Assembly (NCBI GenBank): GCA_025463105.1
Contig: JAOAPW010000215.1
Coordinates: 1 to 7,766 of the forward strand
Reading direction: 5' to 3'
From: Candidatus Acidiferrum typicum
Lineage (GTDB): Bacteria; Acidobacteriota; Terriglobia; Acidiferrales; UBA7541
Length of the DNA stretch: 7,766 nucleotides
Part shown: positions 1-6,296 of the stretch, in pieces
Layout: each line of letters opens with the position of its first letter
Position numbering within the stretch: the stretch's first letter is position 1
Program-made: the position numbers and the translations under genes
Notes under the pieces: model-generated
The model's database searches: none
What the model was told of the DNA's origin: nothing
What the model saw: only the letters and a program-made list of their open reading frames with translations

Positions 1-1371
1 TTCTGGCGACTGGGCCTGACCTTCCTGGTCCTGGTTCTGGCCATTCTCGCTGGCGCCTATTGGTCCATTTCCGCAAGCGTCACCCCTGACGCGGCAGCAG
101 TGGTGCGTCATGCGCTGTGGGTTGCAGCGCTTGGCGTTGTGGTCGTCGCCCTTCTGCTCTCCTTCATCTATTCTCTGGTCTTTTCTTCACGGATGAACCG
201 AGTGATGCTGTTCGCCCGGCGCGCCGCGGCAGGGGATTTTACGCCATTAGCGCGTCCCGCTGCGCACGATGAAGTCGCCGACCTCGGCGACGCGGTCGGC
301 GGCATGGTCGCGCAACTCGGACACACCATTCGTACGCTGACGGACGAACGCAACCGGTCGGCGGCGATCCTCAGCAGCATGGTGGAGGGCGTGGCCGTCG
401 TCGGCGGCGACGAGCGCATTCTGTATTGCAACCAGGCATTCGAACAAATTCTGGAGCTGCCGCAGGGAAGCTCGCAAGGAAAGAAACTTGTGGAGGCGCT
501 GCGGCAGGCTGAACTGGTTTCTGCCGTGCGCCAAGTCCTTCCGGGAGGCGATGAAATCACCGGAGAAGTAGAGGTCGGCACAGTGCGCCGGCGCAGCTTC
601 AGTGTGACCGCGGCGCCGGTGCGTGCGGCGGGAGCAAGCAGCGCGGTTCTGGTGCTGCATGACATCACGGAACTGCGGCGTCTGGAGCGCGTGCGGCGGG
701 ATTTTGTGGCCAACGTCTCACACGAATTCAAAACTCCGCTGACGGCGATCCAGGGATTTGCGGAAACCCTGCTCGCCGGCGCGCTGGACGATAAAACCAA
801 CAGAATACGCTTCATGGAAATTATCCGCGAGCAGGCCCAACGCTTGACTCGGCTGACTGACGATTTGCTGAAACTTTCCCGAATAGAGGCGGGGCGGCTA
901 GACCTGGAGTCGCATCCGGTCAGTGTGGCGGCGCTGGTAAACGGTTGTGTGGAGTCGGCGCGCCTGAAAGCGGAGTCGAGAGGGCTTCAAATTACGGTCG
1001 ACTTGCCGGAGGATATCCCCTGCATACGTGGCGACGCCGTGCAGTTGGGCGAGGTTCTGCAAAACCTCGTGGACAACGCCCTGCAGTACACTCCGTCGGG
1101 GGGACACATCGATGTGACGGCCTATTCCAACGGCCACGAAGTCATCTTCACGGTCGCCGACACCGGCATCGGAATTCCGGAGTCTGATCTGGAGCGCATC
1201 TTCGAGCGATTTTATCGAGTGGACGCCGCAAGATCGCGCGAGGCCGGAGGAACCGGTCTGGGTCTTTCGATCGCGCGGCATATCGTGGATGCCCATGGCG
1301 GACGCATTTGGGTGGAGAGCGCGATTGGGCAGGGTTCGCGGTTCCGTTTCAGCATTGATTCCACGACGTGA
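1..1371 (+). CDS. phoR: Phosphate regulon sensor histidine kinase PhoR (5' end outside window)
   Basis: Membrane sensor kinase that autophosphorylates on histidine and passes phosphate to the response regulator PhoB. The frame is open from base 1, so 456 residues are visible and the true start is upstream; a GTG at 100 is in frame but would cut off a hydrophobic segment. Counting from base 1: hydrophobic segments at about 4-21 and 38-61, a HAMP-like linker at 62-115, a PAS-like region at about 120-225, and the H-box FVANVSHEFKTPL with the phospho-acceptor His241. The ATPase domain follows, with N-box Asn359 (LVDNAL), G1 DTGIGIP from 387 and G2 GTGLGLSI from 417. All key residues are present. 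The HAMP-PAS-HisKA-HATPase order and the adjacent phoU and pst genes identify it as PhoR rather than a generic kinase. The loop between the two hydrophobic segments is only about 15 residues, so no large periplasmic sensor domain is visible. The phoB partner is not in the window and probably lies upstream. Confidence 0.9.
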   Translation, partial: FWRLGLTFLVLVLAILAGAYWSISASVTPDAAAVVRHALWVAALGVVVVALLLSFIYSLVFSSRMNRVMLFARRAAAGDFTPLARPAAHDEVADLGDAVGGMVAQLGHTIRTLTDERNRSAAILSSMVEGVAVVGGDERILYCNQAFEQILELPQGSSQGKKLVEALRQAELVSAVRQVLPGGDEITGEVEVGTVRRRSFSVTAAPVRAAGASSAVLVLHDITELRRLERVRRDFVANVSHEFKTPLTAIQGFAETLLAGALDDKTNRIRFMEIIREQAQRLTRLTDDLLKLSRIEAGRLDLESHPVSVAALVNGCVESARLKAESRGLQITVDLPEDIPCIRGDAVQLGEVLQNLVDNALQYTPSGGHIDVTAYSNGHEVIFTVADTGIGIPESDLERIFERFYRVDAARSREAGGTGLGLSIARHIVDAHGGRIWVESAIGQGSRFRFSIDSTT

Positions 1372-1386
1372 TATACGCTGGCTTCA

Positions 1387-1462
1387 AGTAGCACAGGCTT
1401 CAGCCTGTGTTCTGTTGTAATAGTCAAACGTCAAAATCACACCGGCTGAAGCCTGCGCCACT
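1387..1462. repeat. REPIN-like inverted pair of REP palindromes
   Basis: Two 24-base units lie in opposite orientation: 1387-1410 on the + strand and 1439-1462 on the - strand. They match at 21 of 24 positions and are separated by 28 bases. The first contains a perfect palindrome, CACAGGCT-TC-AGCCTGTG, at 1392-1409. The second has the same core, GGCTTCAGCC read on the - strand, with slightly imperfect arms. Each unit can form its own hairpin, or the two can pair into one long stem. This is the architecture of REPINs, non-autonomous elements spread by RAYT transposases. It lies 16 bases past the phoR stop and may also end or protect the phoR transcript, but no T-tract follows the hairpins. Identity as a dispersed repeat is inferred; only one copy of the pair is visible here. 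Confidence 0.6.
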
Positions 1463-1484
1463 TAGGTAGAGACCTTCGCAAGAT

Positions 1485-1513
1485 ATTCACCTCGCCTTCA
1501 TGCTTCTTTTACA
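1485..1513 (+). promoter_or_regulatory. Weak candidate Pho box upstream of phoU copy 1
   Basis: Three TT-(C/T)-A-type hexamers fall on an exact 11-base period: TTCACC (1486-1491), TTCATG (1497-1502) and TTTACA (1508-1513). Against the Bacillus PhoP repeat TT(A/C/T)ACA they match at 5, 4 and 6 of 6 positions. The 11-base spacing is the hallmark of PhoB/PhoP sites and equals that of the stronger box before pstS. However, the repeats do not closely resemble that TGTAACA box, and I see no good -10 element at the expected place downstream. Treat it as a hypothesis. Confidence 0.25.
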
Positions 1514-1564
1514 TAGACAAGTTAGGCTCATCCCGCCGGCATGAACCCGGATGAAGGTGAAATT

Positions 1565-2287
1565 ATGGCGACTCCTGCAAGTCACGCGCAAACGATCTAC
1601 GAAGATGTGCTCGCAAACTACCTGATCTCGATGGCCCGCACGGTTGAGAACAGCGTGGGATACGCATTGGATGCGTTATTGCGCCCAAATCTGGAACGGG
1701 CAGCGGCGTTGTCGAGCCAGGTTTTTCTGGTCGAGCCGCGCGTCAACGAGATGGAAATGTTGATTGACGACCATGCGGTGCGGATGCTGCGCACTGGATT
1801 GCTCGACGATGAAGAAATTCGGCGCGTGGTGGCGTCGCAGAAAATTGCCAATGACCTCGAACGTATCGGCGACCTCGCCGTGAATATTTCCGAGCGCGTG
1901 ATTTCGCTCTCGGGGATGGAAATCACGGAAATGCCTCAGGAACTGGAACCTATGAGCGGCGCCGTTCGCGGGATGCTCGGACGCAGCCTCGGCGCGCTGA
2001 TCTTTCGCAACGTCGTTCTTGCCGGTGAGGTACTGGAATCGGACGATGTAGTGGATCGCTACCGCGACCAGATTTTTGAGCACCTGCTCGCGGGAATGAT
2101 TCGCGAACCGGCGCAGGTGGCGCCGCATCTGCAGTTCGTGCTGGCCACGCGATATCTCGAGCGCATTGCGGATCATGCCACGAATATCGCCGAAGACATT
2201 ATTTTTTGGGTGCGTGGTTTGGACGTGCGTCACGGACGCGCGCGATTAAGCGTGGAGGAGAAGAATTATCCGCAAAAGCGCTCCTGA
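1565..2287 (+). CDS. phoU: PhoU-family phosphate signalling regulator, copy 1
   Basis: Cytoplasmic all-helical protein that couples the Pst transporter to PhoR and represses Pho signalling in high phosphate. The protein is 240 residues, matching the usual PhoU length of about 240, and has the two tandem three-helix repeats of the family. Each repeat carries its metal-binding signature: NDLERIGD at residues 96-103 and LERIADHATNIAED from 198. I chose the ATG at 1565 because AAGGTGA sits 5-11 bases upstream of it as a ribosome binding site. The in-frame ATG at 1541 adds eight residues and has no visible site. The C-terminus has a short basic tail after the second repeat. It sits between phoR and the pst genes, separated from pstS by a probable terminator and the Pho promoter, so it is probably not co-transcribed with pstSCAB. 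It is clearly divergent from the second PhoU at 6297 outside the signature motifs. Confidence 0.9.
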   Translation: MATPASHAQTIYEDVLANYLISMARTVENSVGYALDALLRPNLERAAALSSQVFLVEPRVNEMEMLIDDHAVRMLRTGLLDDEEIRRVVASQKIANDLERIGDLAVNISERVISLSGMEITEMPQELEPMSGAVRGMLGRSLGALIFRNVVLAGEVLESDDVVDRYRDQIFEHLLAGMIREPAQVAPHLQFVLATRYLERIADHATNIAEDIIFWVRGLDVRHGRARLSVEEKNYPQKRS

Positions 2288-2340
2288 GCGCGACACCATA
2301 CTCGCGCGCAGGACAAAGATTCCTCGCTGTAACCCACCCC

Positions 2341-2384
2341 GGGCCGACGCTCCCCTGGCGCCGGCCCATCCTCTTTTCCTTTAT
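2341..2384 (+). terminator. Probable intrinsic terminator after phoU copy 1
   Basis: GGGCCG (2341-2346) pairs with CGGCCC (2362-2367). The stem continues inward, after one mismatch, with CGC (2348-2350) and GCG (2358-2360), leaving a small loop. The hairpin is followed by a pyrimidine-rich, T-heavy stretch (TCTTTTCCTTTATT) at 2372-2384. This lies about 55 bases past the phoU stop and upstream of the pstS promoter, the expected place to insulate the two units. The T-tract starts a few bases late and is broken by C, so efficiency is uncertain. Confidence 0.55.
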
Positions 2385-2440
2385 TCACAAGAAAAGAAGG
2401 TAGTTACGAGGGCCCTGGATTTTATCGGTGCATTATGGGC

Positions 2441-2459
2441 TTGTAACATAGCTGTAACA
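2441..2459 (+). promoter_or_regulatory. Pho box (PhoB binding site) upstream of pstS
   Basis: Two identical direct repeats, TGTAACA at 2442-2448 and 2453-2459, are spaced exactly 11 bases apart with a 4-base spacer (TAGC). The repeat resembles the TGTCAT half-site of the classical Pho box, and the 7+4 arrangement is the family hallmark. It takes the place of a -35 element: a -10 begins 10 bases after the second repeat. This implies PhoB-activated transcription of pstSCAB under phosphate starvation. The pattern is visible directly; PhoB binding is inferred. Confidence 0.8.
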
Positions 2460-2469
2460 ATTCAGAGTC

Positions 2470-2475
2470 AATATT
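2470..2475 (+). promoter_or_regulatory. Candidate -10 element of the pstS promoter
   Basis: AATATT matches TATAAT at 4 of 6 positions and starts 10 bases after the second Pho-box repeat, the spacing usual for PhoB-activated promoters. Transcription would begin near 2482, giving a short leader of about 17 bases before the pstS ATG. Confidence 0.5.
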
Positions 2476-2488
2476 GATCGAGACCTCC

Positions 2489-2493
2489 AGGAG
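2489..2493 (+). promoter_or_regulatory. Strong ribosome binding site of pstS
   Basis: AGGAG is followed by a five-base A-run and then ATG at 2499. It is the best Shine-Dalgarno match in the window, in keeping with the high level at which a periplasmic binding protein must be made, and it fixes the pstS start. Confidence 0.75.
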
Positions 2494-2498
2494 AAAAA

Positions 2499-3524
2499 AT
2501 GCGAATCGTAAAGATATTCAGCGTAGTGGCAGTGCTTCTCGTGCTGGCAACGGTTGCGGTAGCTGAAGGCGGACAGGTATTGTTGAACGCCGCCGGCGCG
2601 ACTTTCCCCTATCCGATTTATTCCAAGTGGTTCGATCAGTATCATCATGCGCACTCGAACGTGCAGATTAACTATCAATCGATTGGTTCGGGCGGAGGCA
2701 TTCGCCAATTGCTCGACAAGACGGTTGACTTTGGCGCGTCCGACGGACCGATGTCGGATGAACAACTCAAGACCGCCACCGTGCCGATACTGCATTTCCC
2801 CACCGTATTGGGCGCTGCAATTCCCAGCTACAACGTCGCGGGCGTAAAGGGTGACTTGAATTTTACTCCCGAAGCGCTTGCTGGGATTTTCCTCGGGAAG
2901 GTTACCAAGTGGAACGATCCAGCAATCGCGTCCGCAAATCCGGGCGTGAAATTGCCCGGTGATGATATCGTGGTCGTACATCGCTCCGATGGCAGCGGAA
3001 CTTCCTACATCTGGACCGACTATCTTTCCAAGGTAAGCCCCGAATGGCAGCAGAAAGTGGGCAAGGCGACTTCGGTAAATTGGCCAGTTGGACTTGGAGG
3101 AAAAGGAAATGAAGGCGTCTCGGCTTTGATCCAGCAGACGCCCGGCTCGCTCGGCTACATCGAGCTGATCTATGCGATTCAAAACCATCTGCCATACGGC
3201 AAGGTAAAGAACTCGTCAGGCGCCTTCGTGAAAGCCGACCTCGCGAGCGTTTCAGAAGCCGCGGCAGCCGCTTCGAAGTCGATGCCCGATGATTTCCGCG
3301 TCTCCATCACGAACCCCGAAGGGAAAGGGGCTTATCCGATCGCCAGCTTTACCTGGCTGCTGATCCCGGCGAAATTCACTGACACCGCAAAGCGCGATAT
3401 CGTGAAAGATTTCCTGAAATGGATGATGACGGACGGGCAAAACTCCTGCGAAGCCCTGTCGTACGCAAAGCTGCCTAAGGAAGTCGTTGCCAAGGAAATG
3501 AAGGCGATCTCAAAGATTGAGTAA
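2499..3524 (+). CDS. pstS: Periplasmic phosphate-binding protein PstS
   Basis: High-affinity phosphate receptor that delivers phosphate to the PstCA channel. It has 341 residues, close to the 346 of E. coli PstS. A signal peptide is evident: a basic start (MRIVK), a hydrophobic core and an AVA cleavage site, with cleavage likely after residue 22. No lipobox cysteine is present, so the mature protein should be soluble in the periplasm. Family motifs are intact: AAGATFPYPIY (31-41), SIGSGGGIRQL (61-71), GASD (79-82) and HRSDGSGTS (161-169). The residues corresponding to the E. coli phosphate ligands are present: Thr35, Phe36, Ser64, Asp82, Arg162, Ser166, Gly167 and Thr168. It is the first gene of the pst operon, directly behind the Pho box, with a 44-base gap to pstC. 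Confidence 0.97.
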   Translation: MRIVKIFSVVAVLLVLATVAVAEGGQVLLNAAGATFPYPIYSKWFDQYHHAHSNVQINYQSIGSGGGIRQLLDKTVDFGASDGPMSDEQLKTATVPILHFPTVLGAAIPSYNVAGVKGDLNFTPEALAGIFLGKVTKWNDPAIASANPGVKLPGDDIVVVHRSDGSGTSYIWTDYLSKVSPEWQQKVGKATSVNWPVGLGGKGNEGVSALIQQTPGSLGYIELIYAIQNHLPYGKVKNSSGAFVKADLASVSEAAAAASKSMPDDFRVSITNPEGKGAYPIASFTWLLIPAKFTDTAKRDIVKDFLKWMMTDGQNSCEALSYAKLPKEVVAKEMKAISKIE

Positions 3525-3529
3525 CGTTC

Positions 3530-3551
3530 GGTAAGTAGTCGGTTAGTAGTA
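3530..3551 (+). repeat. Short imperfect tandem repeat in the pstS-pstC gap
   Basis: GGTAAGTAGTC (3530-3540) is followed directly by GGTTAGTAGTA (3541-3551), matching at 9 of 11 positions. It fills half of the 44-base gap between pstS and pstC. I see no hairpin or T-tract here, so it does not look like a terminator. It may be simple slippage. Confidence 0.45.
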
Positions 3552-3568
3552 AGTTCCGGTCCACCCAG

Positions 3569-4558
3569 ATGGCCACTACACCTAATGCAGCAACGCCTGC
3601 GGACTTCGCATGGAGTCCGCGGGCGTTGTTGCGTCGTTTGCGAAGCGCTGATGAGATCGCGCACCTGATCACACTCATCGCGGCAGCAACTCTCCTGCTG
3701 ATTACCGTATTGCTTGTGTATCAACTTTGGATACTTTCAGCCGAAGCGCGAACCAAATTTGGCTGGAGTTTTTTCGTCACCAGGACGTGGGATCCGGTCG
3801 CCGGCCAGTTCGGCGCTCTACCATTCATTTACGGAACTTTGGTGACTTCCGCCGTCGCGCTGGTGCTCGCGGTTCCCTTGGGAGTAGGCGGAGCCATTTT
3901 CCTTGCCGAACTCGCGCCGCCCAAACTTTCCTCTTCACTTACTTTCGTCAGCGATTTGCTGGCGGCTGTGCCCAGCGTAATTTATGGCTTGCTCGGCGTG
4001 TTCCTGCTGGTGCCAATCATGCGGACGACCGTCCAGCCGGCATTGAAAAGATCGCTTGGATTCTTGCCGCTATTTCAGGGCCCCGCATACGGCATTGGAT
4101 TTCTGACGGCGGGAATCGTACTGGCCATCATGATCGTACCTTTTGTCCTCTCCGTATCGCGGGAAGTCTTGCTGGCCGTGGCGCGCGACCAGCGTGAAGC
4201 GGCCTTGGCCTTGGGCGCGACCAAGTGGGAATCCACCTGGAAAGTTGTTGTGCCTGCGGCGCGCATCGGCATCTTCGGATCCGTGTTTCTGGCCCTGGCG
4301 CGCGCTCTGGGCGAGACGATGGCCGTTACCATGGTCATCGGCAACAATCCCAGAATTTCAGCATCCCTATTTTCGCCGGGCTATTCAATCGCGGCGGTGT
4401 TGGCCAATGAATTTTCCGAGGCCACCGGCAATTTGTATCTGAGCGCGCTGATTGAGCTCGGTTTGGTTCTGTTTCTCCTCACATTTGTTCTGAACGGTCT
4501 CGCGCGGCTCTTGATTCTGGTCACCACAAAACGAGGCAGCGGGGTGCTTCCGACATGA
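3569..4558 (+). CDS. pstC: Phosphate ABC transporter permease PstC
   Basis: One of the two inner-membrane subunits forming the phosphate channel. The 329 residues start with a cytoplasmic tail of about 30, then six hydrophobic segments at roughly 33-56, 87-112, 126-150, 177-197, 232-256 and 291-317. The ABC-permease EAA loop that docks with PstB is EAALALGATKWESTWKVVVP, from Glu210. The following RALGETMAVTMVIGN segment (245-259) is characteristic of PstC. Length and order match the family. The only plausible start is the ATG at 3569, which has no recognisable Shine-Dalgarno sequence (CCGGTCCACCCAG precedes it). Weak initiation would fit the lower amount of permease needed relative to PstS. 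Its end overlaps pstA by 4 bases (ATGA). Confidence 0.95.
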   Translation: MATTPNAATPADFAWSPRALLRRLRSADEIAHLITLIAAATLLLITVLLVYQLWILSAEARTKFGWSFFVTRTWDPVAGQFGALPFIYGTLVTSAVALVLAVPLGVGGAIFLAELAPPKLSSSLTFVSDLLAAVPSVIYGLLGVFLLVPIMRTTVQPALKRSLGFLPLFQGPAYGIGFLTAGIVLAIMIVPFVLSVSREVLLAVARDQREAALALGATKWESTWKVVVPAARIGIFGSVFLALARALGETMAVTMVIGNNPRISASLFSPGYSIAAVLANEFSEATGNLYLSALIELGLVLFLLTFVLNGLARLLILVTTKRGSGVLPT

Positions 4559-5406
4559 GCGCTCGCTTAATGTGGCGGAAAACGCTGAACGCTACGATGC
4601 TTTCGCTCACGGGCGTGTGCATGCTGATTACGGTGTCGGTGCTGTTCTTTATTCTCGGCTATCTCGTTTATAACGGCGGAAAAGATCTCTCCTGGAATTT
4701 CTTTACGCGTCTTCCTGCGCCGGTTGGCGAAGTCGGCGGAGGAATGGCTAACGCGATTGTTGGGAGCCTGAAACTTCTATTGCTGGCTGCGCTTTTCGGC
4801 GTTCCTATCGGTCTGCTCGGCGGTGTCTATCTCGCGGAATTCGGCGGCCGGACTGTCCCATTTCTGGTCCGCTATACCGCCGATCTTCTGAACGGCGTGC
4901 CATCGATCGTGATCGGGATTTTCGCGTACGCCCTGGTCGTCATGCCGATGCATCACTTTTCGACGCTAGCTGGCGGAGTTGCGCTGGGCATCATGGTGAT
5001 TCCTACCGTGCTACGCAACACGGAGAGTTTTCTGCGCGATGTGCCAAGTTCACTGCGCGAAGGATCGTTTGCTTTGGGCGCGAACAAGTGGAAGATGGTC
5101 GCAACCGTAGTGCTACCTGCCGCTTCTCGCGGAATTCTCACCGGCGTTTTGCTTGCGCTGGCGCGCGTGGCCGGAGAGACAGCGCCGCTGCTGTTCACCG
5201 CGTTCGGGAATCGCTACTGGAGTCCCGGCTGGATGCAGCCAACTTCATCCCTTCCGGTTATAATTTATACGTACGCCACGGGGCCCTATGAGGATTGGCA
5301 TCGACAGGCATGGGCCGCGGGACTGGTGCTTCTCGGTCTCGTTTTGGTGACCAACATTCTGGTTCGTACATTCTTATCCCGCGGGACTTCGTATGAGAGG
5401 TCATGA
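4555..5406 (+). CDS. pstA: Phosphate ABC transporter permease PstA
   Basis: Second channel-forming permease, pairing with PstC in the inner membrane. It has 283 residues, with hydrophobic segments at about 14-40, 66-93, 113-132, 137-152, 193-215 and 253-273. The EAA loop reads EGSFALGANKWKMVATVVLP from Glu169, followed by the family's RVAGETAPLLFTAFGN (204-219). The start ATG overlaps the pstC stop (ATGA), which indicates translational coupling; a weak GGGGTG ribosome site lies 8 bases upstream inside pstC. The C-terminal 'GPYEDWHRQAWAAGLVLL' region is also typical of PstA. The stop lies 3 bases before the pstB start. Confidence 0.95.
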   Translation: MSARLMWRKTLNATMLSLTGVCMLITVSVLFFILGYLVYNGGKDLSWNFFTRLPAPVGEVGGGMANAIVGSLKLLLLAALFGVPIGLLGGVYLAEFGGRTVPFLVRYTADLLNGVPSIVIGIFAYALVVMPMHHFSTLAGGVALGIMVIPTVLRNTESFLRDVPSSLREGSFALGANKWKMVATVVLPAASRGILTGVLLALARVAGETAPLLFTAFGNRYWSPGWMQPTSSLPVIIYTYATGPYEDWHRQAWAAGLVLLGLVLVTNILVRTFLSRGTSYERS

Positions 5407-5409
5407 GCG

Positions 5410-6252
5410 ATGAATGCTGCCTTTCCACTAATGGGGAATTCGGGCGCGGCCGCATCGTCCAAGTCCAGAGCCGCGGCGGAAGGCTCCACCACGGCCGCGC
5501 CGGGCGCCAGCACGTTGCGGATGAAGGTTACCAGGATCAATTTTTACTATGGCAAAAACCACGCCCTCCACAACGTCTCGCTCGATGTGGCCACTAATCG
5601 CGTCACGGCGCTGATTGGACCTTCAGGCTGCGGCAAATCGACGCTCCTGCGGACGCTGAACCGTATGTACGAAACGCTCCGGCACACGCGCCTGGAAGGC
5701 CAGATCTCGCTGGACGGAGTGGACATCCTCACATTGGACGTCACGAGCCTGCGGCGGCAGGTGGGAATGGTTTTCCAGAAGCCGAATCCTTTCCCTAAAT
5801 CCATTTATGAAAATGTCGCCTATGGCCTGCGCATCAACGGCCACAAGGGGCGCCTTGACGACGCGGTCGAGAAAAGTTTGCGCCGCGCCGCGCTCTGGGA
5901 CGAAGTGAAAGACAAGTTGCAGAAATCGGCGTACGCTTTGTCGGGCGGGCAGCAGCAGCGATTGTGCATCGCCCGGGCTTTGGCCGTGGATCCCGAGGTT
6001 CTCTTGCTTGACGAGCCCTGCTCGGCGCTGGATCCCGTGAATACGGCGAAGATAGAAGAATTATTATTTGAATTGAAGCCGTCCTGCACGCTGGTGATCG
6101 TCACGCACAACATGCAGCAGGCGGCGCGCGTCAGCGATTCGACCGCATTCATGCTGAACGGCGATCTGATTGAGTTTTCGCCGACCAGACAAATGTTTAC
6201 GACGCCTTCGGACCCGCGCACGGAGGCCTACATCACGGGCCGTTTTGGATGA
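5410..6252 (+). CDS. pstB: Phosphate ABC transporter ATP-binding protein PstB
   Basis: Cytoplasmic ATPase that drives phosphate import through PstCA. It has 280 residues with all ABC motifs intact: Walker A GPSGCGKST (70-78), Q-loop Gln123 in VFQKPNPFPKSIYENV (the PNPFPKSIYENV stretch is diagnostic of PstB), signature LSGGQQQR (177-184), Walker B LLLDE (198-202), SALDP (205-209) and the switch His233. The catalytic domain proper begins at Met38 (MKVTRINFYYG). The first 37 residues are a low-complexity Ala/Ser/Gly/Thr leader absent from E. coli PstB (257 residues). I kept the ATG at 5410 because GAGAGG lies 9 bases upstream; the in-frame ATG at 5521 has no comparable site and would leave a 243-residue protein. 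It is 3 bases downstream of pstA, so the two are co-transcribed. Confidence 0.96.
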   Translation: MNAAFPLMGNSGAAASSKSRAAAEGSTTAAPGASTLRMKVTRINFYYGKNHALHNVSLDVATNRVTALIGPSGCGKSTLLRTLNRMYETLRHTRLEGQISLDGVDILTLDVTSLRRQVGMVFQKPNPFPKSIYENVAYGLRINGHKGRLDDAVEKSLRRAALWDEVKDKLQKSAYALSGGQQQRLCIARALAVDPEVLLLDEPCSALDPVNTAKIEELLFELKPSCTLVIVTHNMQQAARVSDSTAFMLNGDLIEFSPTRQMFTTPSDPRTEAYITGRFG

Positions 6253-6296
6253 AGACGTCGAAAGGCTGCATCGCATTTGCAGAGAGGATATAAAGA

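Noticed and set aside
168..815. Long open frame on the - strand opposite phoR (215 codons)
   Set aside because: It is antisense to a kinase with all motifs intact, its product is Arg/Ser-rich with no recognisable domain, and such frames are expected opposite GC-rich genes.
1387..1462. CRISPR or transposon end
   Set aside because: Only two inverted units with one short spacer and no array, and no transposase gene or target duplication in the window.
2372..2397. Inverted repeat TCTTTTC / GAAAAGA downstream of the phoU terminator
   Set aside because: A/T-rich 7-base stem with a 12-base loop is too weak to call; the GC-rich hairpin at 2341-2367 is the better terminator candidate.
2206..2403. 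65-codon + strand frame across the phoU copy 1 end and the following gap
   Set aside because: Overlaps phoU in another frame, has no ribosome site and runs through the probable terminator.
2431..2437. Possible third Pho-box repeat 11 bases upstream of the first
   Set aside because: CATTATG does not match TGTAACA, so only two repeats are supported.
2433..3188. 251-codon open frame on the - strand opposite pstS and its promoter
   Set aside because: It covers the coding strand of a full-length pstS and runs into the Pho box; the product resembles no family I know and shows only shadow-frame composition.
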